Shown: one piece after another, positions 7,405-16,252 of the stretch
Layout: every line of letters starts with the position of its first letter
Numbering within the stretch: the first letter of the stretch is position 1
Assembly (NCBI GenBank): GCA_964629825.1
Contig: CAZVUW010000038.1
Location: 1 to 26,343 of the forward strand
Origin: CAZVUW01 sp964629825
Lineage (GTDB): Bacteria > Actinomycetota > Nitriliruptoria > Euzebyales > Egibacteraceae
Reading direction: 5' to 3'
Length of the DNA: 26,343 nucleotides
Notes under the pieces: generated by a model
What the model was told of the DNA's origin: nothing
Databases searched by the model: none
What the model saw: the letters and a program-made list of their open reading frames with translations, nothing else
Program-made: the position numbers and the translations under genes

Positions 7405-8750
7405 TGGTCAGCAAGGTCCTGATCGCCAACCGCGGTGAGATCGCGCTGCGCGTAGCACGCGCCTGCCGCGAGCTGGGGCTGCCCTGCGTCGCGGTGTACT
7501 CCACCGCGGATGCCAGCTCGGCTGTGGTCCGCTTCGCGGACGAGGCCGTCCAGATCGGGCCCCCCGCGACGGCCAAGAGCTACCTGCACGTCCCCAGCAT
7601 CATCGGCGCCGCGCTGAAGACCGGCGCCGACGCGATCCACCCCGGCTACGGCTTCCTGTCCGAGGATCCCTTCTTCGCCGAGATCTGCGCGGACAACGGC
7701 ATCACCTTCATCGGGCCGACGCCCGAGGTGATGGACAAGATGGGGAACAAGGCCTCGGCCCGCCAGCTGATGAGCAAGGCCGGCCTGCCACTGCTGCCGG
7801 GCACCATCGAGCCCGTCGCCACCGCCGACGAGGCGCAGCAGATCGCCGATGACATCGGCTACCCGGTGATCATCAAGGCGGCCGCGGGCGGCGGCGGGCG
7901 CGGCATGACGGTCGTGAACCGGCGCGAGGACCTGCGCCACAGCTACCAGACGACGCGTGCGCAGGCCCAGGCGGTGTTCAAGGACAGCGCCGTCTACATC
8001 GAGCGCTACCTGCGCGCCTCGCGCCACACCGAGATCCAGATCGTCTGCGACAGCTACGGGTCCGGCATCCACCTCGGCGAGCGCGACTGCTCCGTCCAGC
8101 GCCGGCACCAGAAGCTGATCGAGGAGGCTCCCTCGATCCACCTCACGCCCGAGCAGCGCGAGGCCATGGGCCGCGCCGCCGTCGAGGGCGCCCTGTCGAT
8201 CGGCTACACCGGCGCGGGGACGATGGAGTTCCTCCTGGACGAGGACAACCAGTTCTGGTTCATGGAGATGAACACCCGCATCCAGGTGGAGCACCCGGTC
8301 ACCGAGATGGTGACCGGCGTCGACCTGATCAAGGAGCAGATCCGCGTCGCCAGCGGCGAGCCCCTGTCACGCACCCAGGATCAGGTCAAGCTCCAGGGGC
8401 ACGCGATCGAGTGCCGCATCAACGCCGAGGACCCCGACCGCGGGTTCGTGCCGGCGGCCGGTCGCATCGAGACCTACGTGCCGCCGGGCGGCCCGTGGAC
8501 GCGCGTGGACTCGCACTGCTACCCAGGTTGGATGGTCAGCCCCTACTACGACTCGCTGATCGCAAAGCTGATCGTGTGGGCCGAGGACCGCACGGAGGCC
8601 ATCGACCGCATGGCCCGTGCCCTGGACGAGTTCCAGCTCGACGGCCCCGGCATGCACTCGACCATCGGGTTCCACAAGCGCGTCATGGCGAACCCGGTGT
8701 TCCGCAGCGGGGACTTCTACACCGACTTCATCGAACGGCACCTGTCATGA
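7404..8750 (+). CDS. accC: Biotin carboxylase subunit of acetyl-CoA carboxylase
   Basis: 448-residue ATP-grasp enzyme that carboxylates biotin on AccB with bicarbonate and ATP. Full domain order is present: KVLIANRGEIALRVARAC (4-21), DAIHPGYGFLSE (76-87), the ATP-binding glycine loop AAAGGGGRGM (159-168), the RDCSVQRRHQKLIEEAPS segment, and FMEMNTRIQVEHPVTE carrying the metal-binding Glu residues and catalytic Arg. Length matches the single-subunit AccC (about 450) rather than the longer actinobacterial biotin carboxylase-carrier fusions, consistent with a separate accB just upstream. Start and upstream stop overlap as TGATG; the end overlaps a possible upstream start of the GAF gene. Confidence 0.96.
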   Translation: MVSKVLIANRGEIALRVARACRELGLPCVAVYSTADASSAVVRFADEAVQIGPPATAKSYLHVPSIIGAALKTGADAIHPGYGFLSEDPFFAEICADNGITFIGPTPEVMDKMGNKASARQLMSKAGLPLLPGTIEPVATADEAQQIADDIGYPVIIKAAAGGGGRGMTVVNRREDLRHSYQTTRAQAQAVFKDSAVYIERYLRASRHTEIQIVCDSYGSGIHLGERDCSVQRRHQKLIEEAPSIHLTPEQREAMGRAAVEGALSIGYTGAGTMEFLLDEDNQFWFMEMNTRIQVEHPVTEMVTGVDLIKEQIRVASGEPLSRTQDQVKLQGHAIECRINAEDPDRGFVPAAGRIETYVPPGGPWTRVDSHCYPGWMVSPYYDSLIAKLIVWAEDRTEAIDRMARALDEFQLDGPGMHSTIGFHKRVMANPVFRSGDFYTDFIERHLS

Positions 8751-8755
8751 GCCTC

Positions 8756-8760
8756 GGAGG
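8756..8760 (+). promoter_or_regulatory. Ribosome binding site that decides the GAF protein start
   Basis: GGAGG lies 7 bases before the ATG at 8768. An in-frame ATG at 8747 overlaps the accC stop (ATGA) but has no purine-rich site before it, so the downstream start is preferred. Confidence 0.6.
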
Positions 8761-8767
8761 CAGCACG

Positions 8768-9382
8768 ATGGGCGAGACGGACATGAACCCCGCCGGCGGC
8801 GATCGCGTCGCGGAGCTCGAGCGCGCCCTCGAGGCCGAGGTGTCCGCGCGCAAGCACCTCATCGACATCGCCGTGAAGCTGAGCTCCACGCTCAACCTGA
8901 GCGAGCTGCTGCAGCTGATCATGTCCTCGGCCGCGCAGCTGCTCGACGCCGAGACCAGCTCGCTGCTGCTCGTCGACGAGGACACCGACGAGCTGATCAT
9001 CGAGGTCGCCACCGGCTCCACCGGCGGCGACGTGGTGCAGCGGCGCGTGCCGGCCGGGGCCGGCATCGCCGGCTGGGTCCTCAAGCACCGGGAGCCCGCC
9101 GTCGTCGATGACCCGTCCTCGGACGACCGCTTCTACCGCGACGTCAGCGCCGCGATCGGCTTCGAGACCGACAACCTGCTGGCCGTGCCGATGCTGCACA
9201 AGGAGCGGGCGCTCGGGGTCGTCGAGGTCATCAACAAGCGCGGGCCAGCGGGCTTCGACGACCGCGACGTCGAGCTCGCCGGCGCCCTGGCCAGCCTCGC
9301 GGCCATCGCGGTCGAGAACGCGCGCATGTACTCCCAGCTCGCCGACGCGGTCGTGGCGGCGCGCATGTCGTACCGGCTGTAG
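8768..9382 (+). CDS. Stand-alone GAF-domain protein ending the acc operon
   Basis: 204-residue protein with a short coiled coil (RVAELERALEAEVSARKHL, about residues 12-30) and one complete GAF domain: LSSTLNLSELLQLIMSSAAQLLDAETSSLLLVDED, GIAGWVLKHREPAVVDDPSSD, NLLAVPMLHKERALGVVEVINK and FDDRDVELAGALASLAAIAVENARMYSQL. GAF domains bind small ligands such as cyclic nucleotides, haem or tetrapyrroles. There is no kinase, cyclase, GGDEF or DNA-binding output domain, and only about 12 residues follow the GAF helix, so it must act through a partner or by dimerisation through the coiled coil. A 7-residue longer form starting at 8747 is possible. Placement directly after accC suggests a link to carboxylase control, which is inference. 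Confidence 0.88.
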   Translation: MGETDMNPAGGDRVAELERALEAEVSARKHLIDIAVKLSSTLNLSELLQLIMSSAAQLLDAETSSLLLVDEDTDELIIEVATGSTGGDVVQRRVPAGAGIAGWVLKHREPAVVDDPSSDDRFYRDVSAAIGFETDNLLAVPMLHKERALGVVEVINKRGPAGFDDRDVELAGALASLAAIAVENARMYSQLADAVVAARMSYRL

Positions 9383-9404
9383 ATCGCCGTTCGACTCTTG
9401 GCGC

Positions 9405-9429
9405 GTCCTAAGCCGCGGCGGGCTAGGAC
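9405..9429. terminator. Hairpin between the convergent GAF and AfsA-like genes
   Basis: GTCCTA-A-GCC and GGC-TAGGAC pair into a 9-bp stem with one bulged A and a 6-base loop. It lies 23 bases after the GAF stop and overlaps the stop codon of the convergent AfsA-like gene (9423-9425). There is no T tract, as is common for terminators in GC-rich actinobacteria. It could serve both directions. Confidence 0.5.
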
Positions 9430-10445
9430 AGGCGGGGCCTTCCCCGCAGCGTGAAGCGCATGGTCGTCACGACCGGCTCGGCCGGCTGGGACAGCGTCAG
9501 GTTGAGCGGCACGTCGAGCAGGCCGCCGTCGGCGGGGCGGGGCTCGCCGACGGTGACTGTGCAGTACAGCGGTAGCTCCAGCTCGGCGAACTCGGCGAAG
9601 CGCGTGCTGCAGCGCAGAACGACGGCGCCCGCGGGGTCGAGGTCAGCGGCCTGACCGGCGGCCAGCAGCCCCGCCTGGCGGGCGGCCTCGAGGTGCACCA
9701 CACCCGGCACGTGATCCATCGGGTGCTCGAAGAAGTGCGGGTGCAGCTGGTCCACGCGGACCGGGAAGGTGAACGTGGAGCCCTCGACCGCGGTGGCAGC
9801 GCCGACCAGGACGTTGTCGGACAGGCGGCGCCCCACCAGGGCGGGGTCGACCGGCTCGACGTCCTCGACGGGGTGCTCAGCGAGCGGCTTGGCGCTGCGC
9901 ATCTCGGCGCGCCAGGCCTTGTAGGGCGCCTTGGGGTGCGCCGAAGCGAGGATCGACGAGGTCGCGCGCACGGCGCCGTCGACCTCGAAGATGAGGTCAG
10001 CACCCACGGTCGTGAGCACGCCATCGTCATCGAGCTCGCGGTTGGTGTAGCGGACGGTCACGGTGGTGGGCACCGGTCGGGCGGCGAGCTCGTGCGGCTT
10101 GGGGTCGGTCAGGGTCATCGACATCTTCAGGAAGACGGTCGCCCAGTCGACGGGGACGCCCTCGTACTCGTGCATCGTGGAGATGCCCGCCTGGCGTCCC
10201 AGCTCCGACAGGAACGACAGGTCGTCATAGGTGTGCAGCGGGGGCAGCAGGTCGTTGATGAACAGGTGCGACCGCGGCACCTGGCCGTGGCACACGTAGA
10301 TGTCCTCGGACAGCTTGAAGGTGTCACTGACCCAGACCGCCTCCGGTCCGGCCTTGTGCACGAGCGAGCGGTCGATCGTGCGGTTGTAGGTGGGTACCGC
10401 CTCTTCATCCCGTAGAGGCGACGCCGCGGGCGCGCTGCTGTACAT
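9423..10445 (-). CDS. AfsA-family protein (A-factor biosynthesis, double hotdog), putative butyrolactone-type signal synthase
   Basis: 340-residue protein with two AfsA hotdog domains. The first spans about 25-170 (SLVHKAGPEAVWVSD, then LSFLSELGRQAG), the second about 205-338 (LHPHFFEHPMDHVPGVVHLEAARQAG). Streptomyces AfsA/ScbA join a beta-ketoacyl thioester to dihydroxyacetone phosphate, the first step to gamma-butyrolactone autoregulators. Both ExxR pairs considered important in that family are kept here: E81/R84 and E253/R256. AfsA is about 300 residues; the extra length is mainly N-terminal. The ATG at 10445 follows AGGAGG with a short spacer. It is a single gene, convergent with the acc operon. 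No ArpA-type receptor gene or butenolide phosphate reductase is in the window, so the product could be a butyrolactone, a butenolide or another condensation product. Family confident, product unknown. Confidence 0.87.
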   Translation of the reverse strand: MYSSAPAASPLRDEEAVPTYNRTIDRSLVHKAGPEAVWVSDTFKLSEDIYVCHGQVPRSHLFINDLLPPLHTYDDLSFLSELGRQAGISTMHEYEGVPVDWATVFLKMSMTLTDPKPHELAARPVPTTVTVRYTNRELDDDGVLTTVGADLIFEVDGAVRATSSILASAHPKAPYKAWRAEMRSAKPLAEHPVEDVEPVDPALVGRRLSDNVLVGAATAVEGSTFTFPVRVDQLHPHFFEHPMDHVPGVVHLEAARQAGLLAAGQAADLDPAGAVVLRCSTRFAEFAELELPLYCTVTVGEPRPADGGLLDVPLNLTLSQPAEPVVTTMRFTLRGRPRLS

Positions 10446-10576
10446 GCTCCCTCCTTGCCCCCGAAGGGCATCCCGCCCCGTGCGGCCAGATCCCGCTCGG
10501 CTCGCACGGCGCCCATCCGCCGATCCCCCCGCTGGGGGAGTGCTGCATCCCTCATTCTGGCAGAGCCCGTGGCAGG

Positions 10577-10603
10577 ACTCTATGAACCCTGTGGACTAGT
10601 CAA
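10577..10603 (-). promoter_or_regulatory. Promoter region of the AfsA-like gene
   Basis: On the minus strand TTGACT (10603-10598) is followed after 15 bases by TAGAGT (10582-10577), a TANNNT -10 box; read as TTTGAC the spacing becomes 16. The ATG is about 130 bases further on. GACTAGTC at 10595-10602 is a perfect 8-base palindrome. The block TTGACTAGNCCNNNGGGT (10603-10586) is shared with the promoter at 4200-4228. The short spacing suggests that it may need an activator, or that the real -10 differs. Confidence 0.45.
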
Positions 10604-10614
10604 ACGGTGTTGTT

Positions 10615-10656
10615 CGATGTTGTTCTCGACGGGCATTCCCGCCGAGAACAACATCG
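10615..10656. terminator. 19-bp inverted repeat after the glucosidase gene, just upstream of the AfsA-like promoter
   Basis: CGATGTTGTTCTCGACGGG (10615-10633) and CCCGCCGAGAACAACATCG (10638-10656) pair at 18 of 19 positions around a CATT loop. It starts 51 bases after the minus-strand glucosidase stop, which fits a terminator without a T tract. It also ends 12 bases upstream of the -35 box of the AfsA-like gene, so an operator role is possible. The rest of the 10446-10706 interval shows no gene. Confidence 0.55.
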
Positions 10657-10706
10657 TGGCGCGAGGCCGGTCTGGCCACGCCCGGTCTGGTGACGCCCGG
10701 TCCCGG

Positions 10707-13394
<2,688 letters not shown>

Positions 13395-13456
13395 GCGCCC
13401 TCCACAGCCGCCAGGCGCGGCAGTGTACGCAGACGGGCCTTTCGGGCGCTGGCCAC

Positions 13457-13484
13457 TTGTCAGATGGCCCCTCCGTACTAGTTT
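13457..13484 (+). promoter_or_regulatory. Probable promoter of the F420/DUF1772/monooxygenase operon
   Basis: TTGTCA (13457-13462), a 16-base spacer and TAGTTT (13479-13484, a TANNNT box) lie 65 bases before the ATG at 13550. The divergent glucosidase gene starts at 13394, so regulators here could affect both. A separate element, CTTGTCAGATGGCCCCT (13456-13472), resembles CTAGTCAATGGCCCCT at 4221-4236. Confidence 0.45.
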
Positions 13485-13549
13485 GTGCGACGACGTACAC
13501 GCGCCCCGGCGCGGAGGCATACCCCCCAATCGATCGATGCGGAGGTGTC

Positions 13550-13993
13550 ATGGCCACACTTGCGTCGCGTGCTGCGAACTTCTTCCCCAGCATGGTCCTG
13601 CGCTCGCCGCTGCACTTCGTGATGAGCGGCAAGTACGTGATCATCGAGTTCACCGGGCGCAAGTCCGGCCGGACGTACTCCACGCCGGTCGCCTATGTGC
13701 GCGAGGGCGACAAGATCCTGATCACGACGGACTCACCCTGGTGGCGAAACCTCAAGGGCGGAGCGCCGGTCAAGCTCGTTCTTCGCGGCCGCAAGGTCTC
13801 CGGCACCGGCACGGCCGTCACCGATCCGGAGCGCAGCGCGCAGATCCTGCGCATGCTCCTGGATGCGATCCCGTCATACGCGGGCCCGGCAGAGCTCGAG
13901 AAGACGGGCGGCCGCGTGAGCGATGAGGAGGTCAAGCGCGCCGTCGCGGAGGGCCGCGTCGCGATCGAGGTTGAGCTGGGAGGCGCCGCGTGA
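13550..13993 (+). CDS. Nitroreductase/Ddn-family deazaflavin (F420)-dependent oxidoreductase
   Basis: 147-residue split-barrel protein of the Ddn-like family, actinobacterial enzymes that use F420H2 to reduce quinones or enoates. Typical segments are LTEFTGRKSG-type VIIEFTGRKSGRTYSTPVAYV, KILITTDSPWWRNLKGGAPVKLVLRGR, and an RxVSGTGTAV strand; the C-terminal half is helix plus strand with normal length. The ATG at 13550 follows GGAGG (13541-13545). Its GTGA overlap with the next gene means coupled translation with the DUF1772 membrane protein. The physiological substrate is not evident; the neighbouring monooxygenase suggests work on an aromatic or quinone-like compound. Confidence 0.88.
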   Translation: MATLASRAANFFPSMVLRSPLHFVMSGKYVIIEFTGRKSGRTYSTPVAYVREGDKILITTDSPWWRNLKGGAPVKLVLRGRKVSGTGTAVTDPERSAQILRMLLDAIPSYAGPAELEKTGGRVSDEEVKRAVAEGRVAIEVELGGAA

Positions 13994-14445
13994 ACCCCGC
14001 GGACATCGCCCTGGTCGTGACGACCGTGCTGATCGGCGTCCTCGCCGGCAACGAGGTCGGGACCCTGACGGTGGTGCACCCGGCGCTGGAGAGCGCCGGC
14101 TACCCCGCCGGGCGCCCGGGCGCGCAGGCGGTGGTCGCGCGCTACGGGCGGATCATGCCGGCCGTGATGCCGATCACGACCGCGATCACGTTTCTGACCG
14201 CCATGCTGCTCGAAGACACCCCGTCGGTCCTGCTGCTCATCGCCGGCGCCGCGCTGGCGCTGATGATCGTCGTGACCCTGATCGGGCTGGCACCGCTCAA
14301 CAAGGCGCAGATCGCCGCGACGGACGCAACCCCGGCCGAGGAGTGGCGCGGCTGGCGCGTGCGCTGGCTGCGTCTGCACTCGATCCGCGTCGTGCTGGAT
14401 CTGACCGCCCTGACCCTGGCAGCAGTCGCGGCGCTGCTGCGCTGA
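13990..14445 (+). CDS. DUF1772 (anthrone-oxygenase-like) integral membrane protein
   Basis: 151-residue protein with four predicted membrane helices, at about 5-24, 53-70, 75-96 and 130-150. The pattern AGNEVGTLTVVHPAL near the first helix and the helix-loop WRGWRVRWLRLHSIRVVLDLTAL near the last fit the DUF1772/anthrone-oxygenase-like family. Some fungal members oxidise anthrones to anthraquinones; bacterial members are mostly uncharacterised. It starts at a GTG overlapping the TGA of the F420-type gene (GTGA, 13990-13993) and ends 12 bases before the FAD monooxygenase. The gene order suggests a small redox cassette for one aromatic or polyketide-like substrate (inference). Confidence 0.8.
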   Translation: MNPADIALVVTTVLIGVLAGNEVGTLTVVHPALESAGYPAGRPGAQAVVARYGRIMPAVMPITTAITFLTAMLLEDTPSVLLLIAGAALALMIVVTLIGLAPLNKAQIAATDATPAEEWRGWRVRWLRLHSIRVVLDLTALTLAAVAALLR

Positions 14446-14457
14446 CGGGAGGCAACC

Positions 14458-15627
14458 ATGCCCGCACCAGAGGTGATGATCGCCGGCGGCGGGATCGGCG
14501 GTCTGACCGCTGCCATCGCGCTGCATCGCAGGGGAATCCCGGCGAGGGTGTTCGAGCGGGCGCCCTCGGTGGACCGGGTCCAGCTGGGAGCCGGGCTGCA
14601 CCTGTGGAGCAACGCGCTGCGCGCGCTCCAGGTCCTCAACCTTGACGAGGCGGTGGTGGACGTCGGCACGGTCATGCGCCGACAGCGCTATCTCGACTGG
14701 AGGGGTCGCAGCATCGGCGAGCTCGACGTGGACAAGGTCAGCCGTGAGCTGGGGGCTCCGACCGTTGCCGTCACCCGGCCCGACTTCCACCGCGTCCTGG
14801 TCGAGGCTCTGGAGGAGCACGACCCCAAGGCGCTGCGCTTCGGAGCGGAGTGCATCGGCTTCTACCAGGACGGCGACGCGGTGGTGGCGCGCTTCGCGGA
14901 CGGCAGCGAGGAGCGTGGCGACCTGCTCATCGGCGCGGACGGGATCGCCTCGGCCGTGCGCGCGCAGCTGCATGGCGCACAGGAGCCCCACTACTCCGGG
15001 TACACCGCCTGGCGGGCCCTGTGCGACTTCGAGCACCCTCAGGTGCCGGTCGGCGAGATGCGGATCTACTGGGGCGCGGGTGCGCGGATCCTGCACTACC
15101 ACGTCACCGACCAGCGGGTGTACTGGCTGGCGATGGCGAAGTCCCCGCCGCGCGTGCCAGACCCGTCCGAGGGCCGCAAGGCCGCGGCGCTCGAGCGCTA
15201 CCGGGGCTGGGTGGAGCCGGTCGAGGCGCTGATCGAGAGCACGGACGAGGCCGCGATCATCCACCAGGACGTGATCGACCGCGATCCGATCCAGCACTGG
15301 GGCGCCGGGCGGGTCACCCTGCTCGGCGACGCCGCCCACCCGATGACCCCGAACCTGGCGCAGGGTGCCGGGCAGGCCATCGAGGACGCGGTCAGCCTCG
15401 CCACCGTCCTCGCGGGCGCGGATGATCCCGTGGAGGGTCTGCGCACCTATGAGGACCGGCGTCGCAAGCGCGCCAACGGCATGGTGAAGGTGTCGCGGAC
15501 GGTCGGGAACATGAGCCTGCTGTCATCGCCCCTGACCACCAAGGTCCGCGATCAGCTGATCCTGCGCACCATCTACGCCACCTATGACGGACGCAGGGTG
15601 CGGCGCGACCTGACGCCCGTGCTGTAG
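14458..15627 (+). CDS. FAD-dependent aromatic-type monooxygenase (PHBH/salicylate hydroxylase-like)
   Basis: 389-residue class A flavin monooxygenase that would hydroxylate its substrate with O2 and NAD(P)H. The N-terminal FAD fold is EVMIAGGGIGGLTAAIALHRRG (GxGxxG at 10-15); the DG motif is LLIGADGIASAVR; the second FAD/ribityl motif is LLGDAAHPMTPNLAQGAGQAIEDA. Length is that of the stand-alone family. The ATG at 14458 follows GGGAGG. The C-terminus carries the usual long helix (YEDRRRKRANGMVKVSRTVG). It is the third gene of the operon. Related enzymes act on salicylate, zeaxanthin, kynurenine or polyketides, so the substrate stays open. The 59 bases to the next, convergent gene hold no strong hairpin that I can see. 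Confidence 0.9.
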   Translation: MPAPEVMIAGGGIGGLTAAIALHRRGIPARVFERAPSVDRVQLGAGLHLWSNALRALQVLNLDEAVVDVGTVMRRQRYLDWRGRSIGELDVDKVSRELGAPTVAVTRPDFHRVLVEALEEHDPKALRFGAECIGFYQDGDAVVARFADGSEERGDLLIGADGIASAVRAQLHGAQEPHYSGYTAWRALCDFEHPQVPVGEMRIYWGAGARILHYHVTDQRVYWLAMAKSPPRVPDPSEGRKAAALERYRGWVEPVEALIESTDEAAIIHQDVIDRDPIQHWGAGRVTLLGDAAHPMTPNLAQGAGQAIEDAVSLATVLAGADDPVEGLRTYEDRRRKRANGMVKVSRTVGNMSLLSSPLTTKVRDQLILRTIYATYDGRRVRRDLTPVL

Positions 15628-15686
15628 GCGCTGGCCGTGCGGGGTCGCGGCCTCGACGGCTAGACCTCAGATCCTGCCGGCCGTGC

Positions 15687-16154
15687 TCAGCCGGAGCTCG
15701 ACCGGGGCGCGGAGCCGGTGGCGTAAGCGGACTCGTCAGGCGTCCCGAACGGGCTCGAGGAGGTCGTGATCAGCCCGTAGGCGAGCAGCCCCACGGCGAC
15801 GGTCAGCAGCAGCGCTCCGAGGTTGGTCACCAGGATCCCGGGCGAGCTCTCGCCGGGCTCGCCGAGGACCATGTGCAGGAAGAAGCCGCCTGACTGGGCG
15901 AGCACGCCGATCATCAGGATGATGCAGGCCCACAGCTTCATGCTGTCAGAGAGTGCGGTCCGTGCGAGATAGCTGTAGTAGACCAACGCCATCACGAGCA
16001 GGACGCCGGCGTGGGCGTGGCCGGCGCGGAAGAACGTCATCTGGAACTCGCTCAGCTCGTTGGCGCTCATAAGGCGCAGAAGCGAGTAGCCACCGAACAT
16101 GACGGTCGGCAGGAGAATCCAGGTGATGATCGAGAACACTCGGACCGCGCCCAT
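15687..16154 (-). CDS. Small four-helix membrane protein with GHAHAG motif
   Basis: 155 residues with four predicted membrane helices at about 6-27, 45-64, 73-97 and 105-128, followed by a polar Ser-rich tail. I do not recognise a characterised family. Helix 2 begins FFRAGHAHAGVLLVMALVYY, and helix 3 ends GGFFLHMVLG; the paired histidines near helix ends could ligate haem or metal, but this is a guess. The ATG at 16154 follows GGAGG, and a good promoter with a palindromic operator lies 53-92 bases upstream. It is 98 bases downstream of the cyclase stop on the same strand but appears to have its own promoter. Confidence 0.7.
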   Translation of the reverse strand: MGAVRVFSIITWILLPTVMFGGYSLLRLMSANELSEFQMTFFRAGHAHAGVLLVMALVYYSYLARTALSDSMKLWACIILMIGVLAQSGGFFLHMVLGEPGESSPGILVTNLGALLLTVAVGLLAYGLITTSSSPFGTPDESAYATGSAPRSSSG

Positions 16155-16206
16155 GCCTCGTTCCTCCCTACGGCAGGCCAGCAGAACATCTCACCACGAG
16201 GGCGTC

Positions 16207-16235
16207 ACGCTAGCAGCGCAGAACCCATCTGTGAA
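16207..16235 (-). promoter_or_regulatory. Promoter of the four-helix membrane protein gene
   Basis: On the minus strand TTCACA (16235-16230), exactly 17 bases, then TAGCGT (16212-16207, TANNNT). The ATG is 53 bases beyond the -10 box. The palindrome at 16232-16246 covers most of the -35 box. Confidence 0.5.
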
Positions 16236-16246
16236 CGGTTCGTTCA
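16232..16246. promoter_or_regulatory. Operator-like palindrome overlapping the -35 box
   Basis: TGAACGGTTCGTTCA is a perfect 6-bp inverted repeat with a 3-base centre. The size and symmetry fit a TetR-type repressor site, and binding here would block the promoter at 16207-16235. No TetR gene is in the window. Confidence 0.4.
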
Positions 16247-16252
16247 GCCGGC

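Noticed and set aside
13395..13529. 45-residue N-terminal extension of the glucosidase
   Set aside because: It covers the divergent promoter, lacks a ribosome binding site and is low-complexity; the ATG at 13394 follows GGAGGG.
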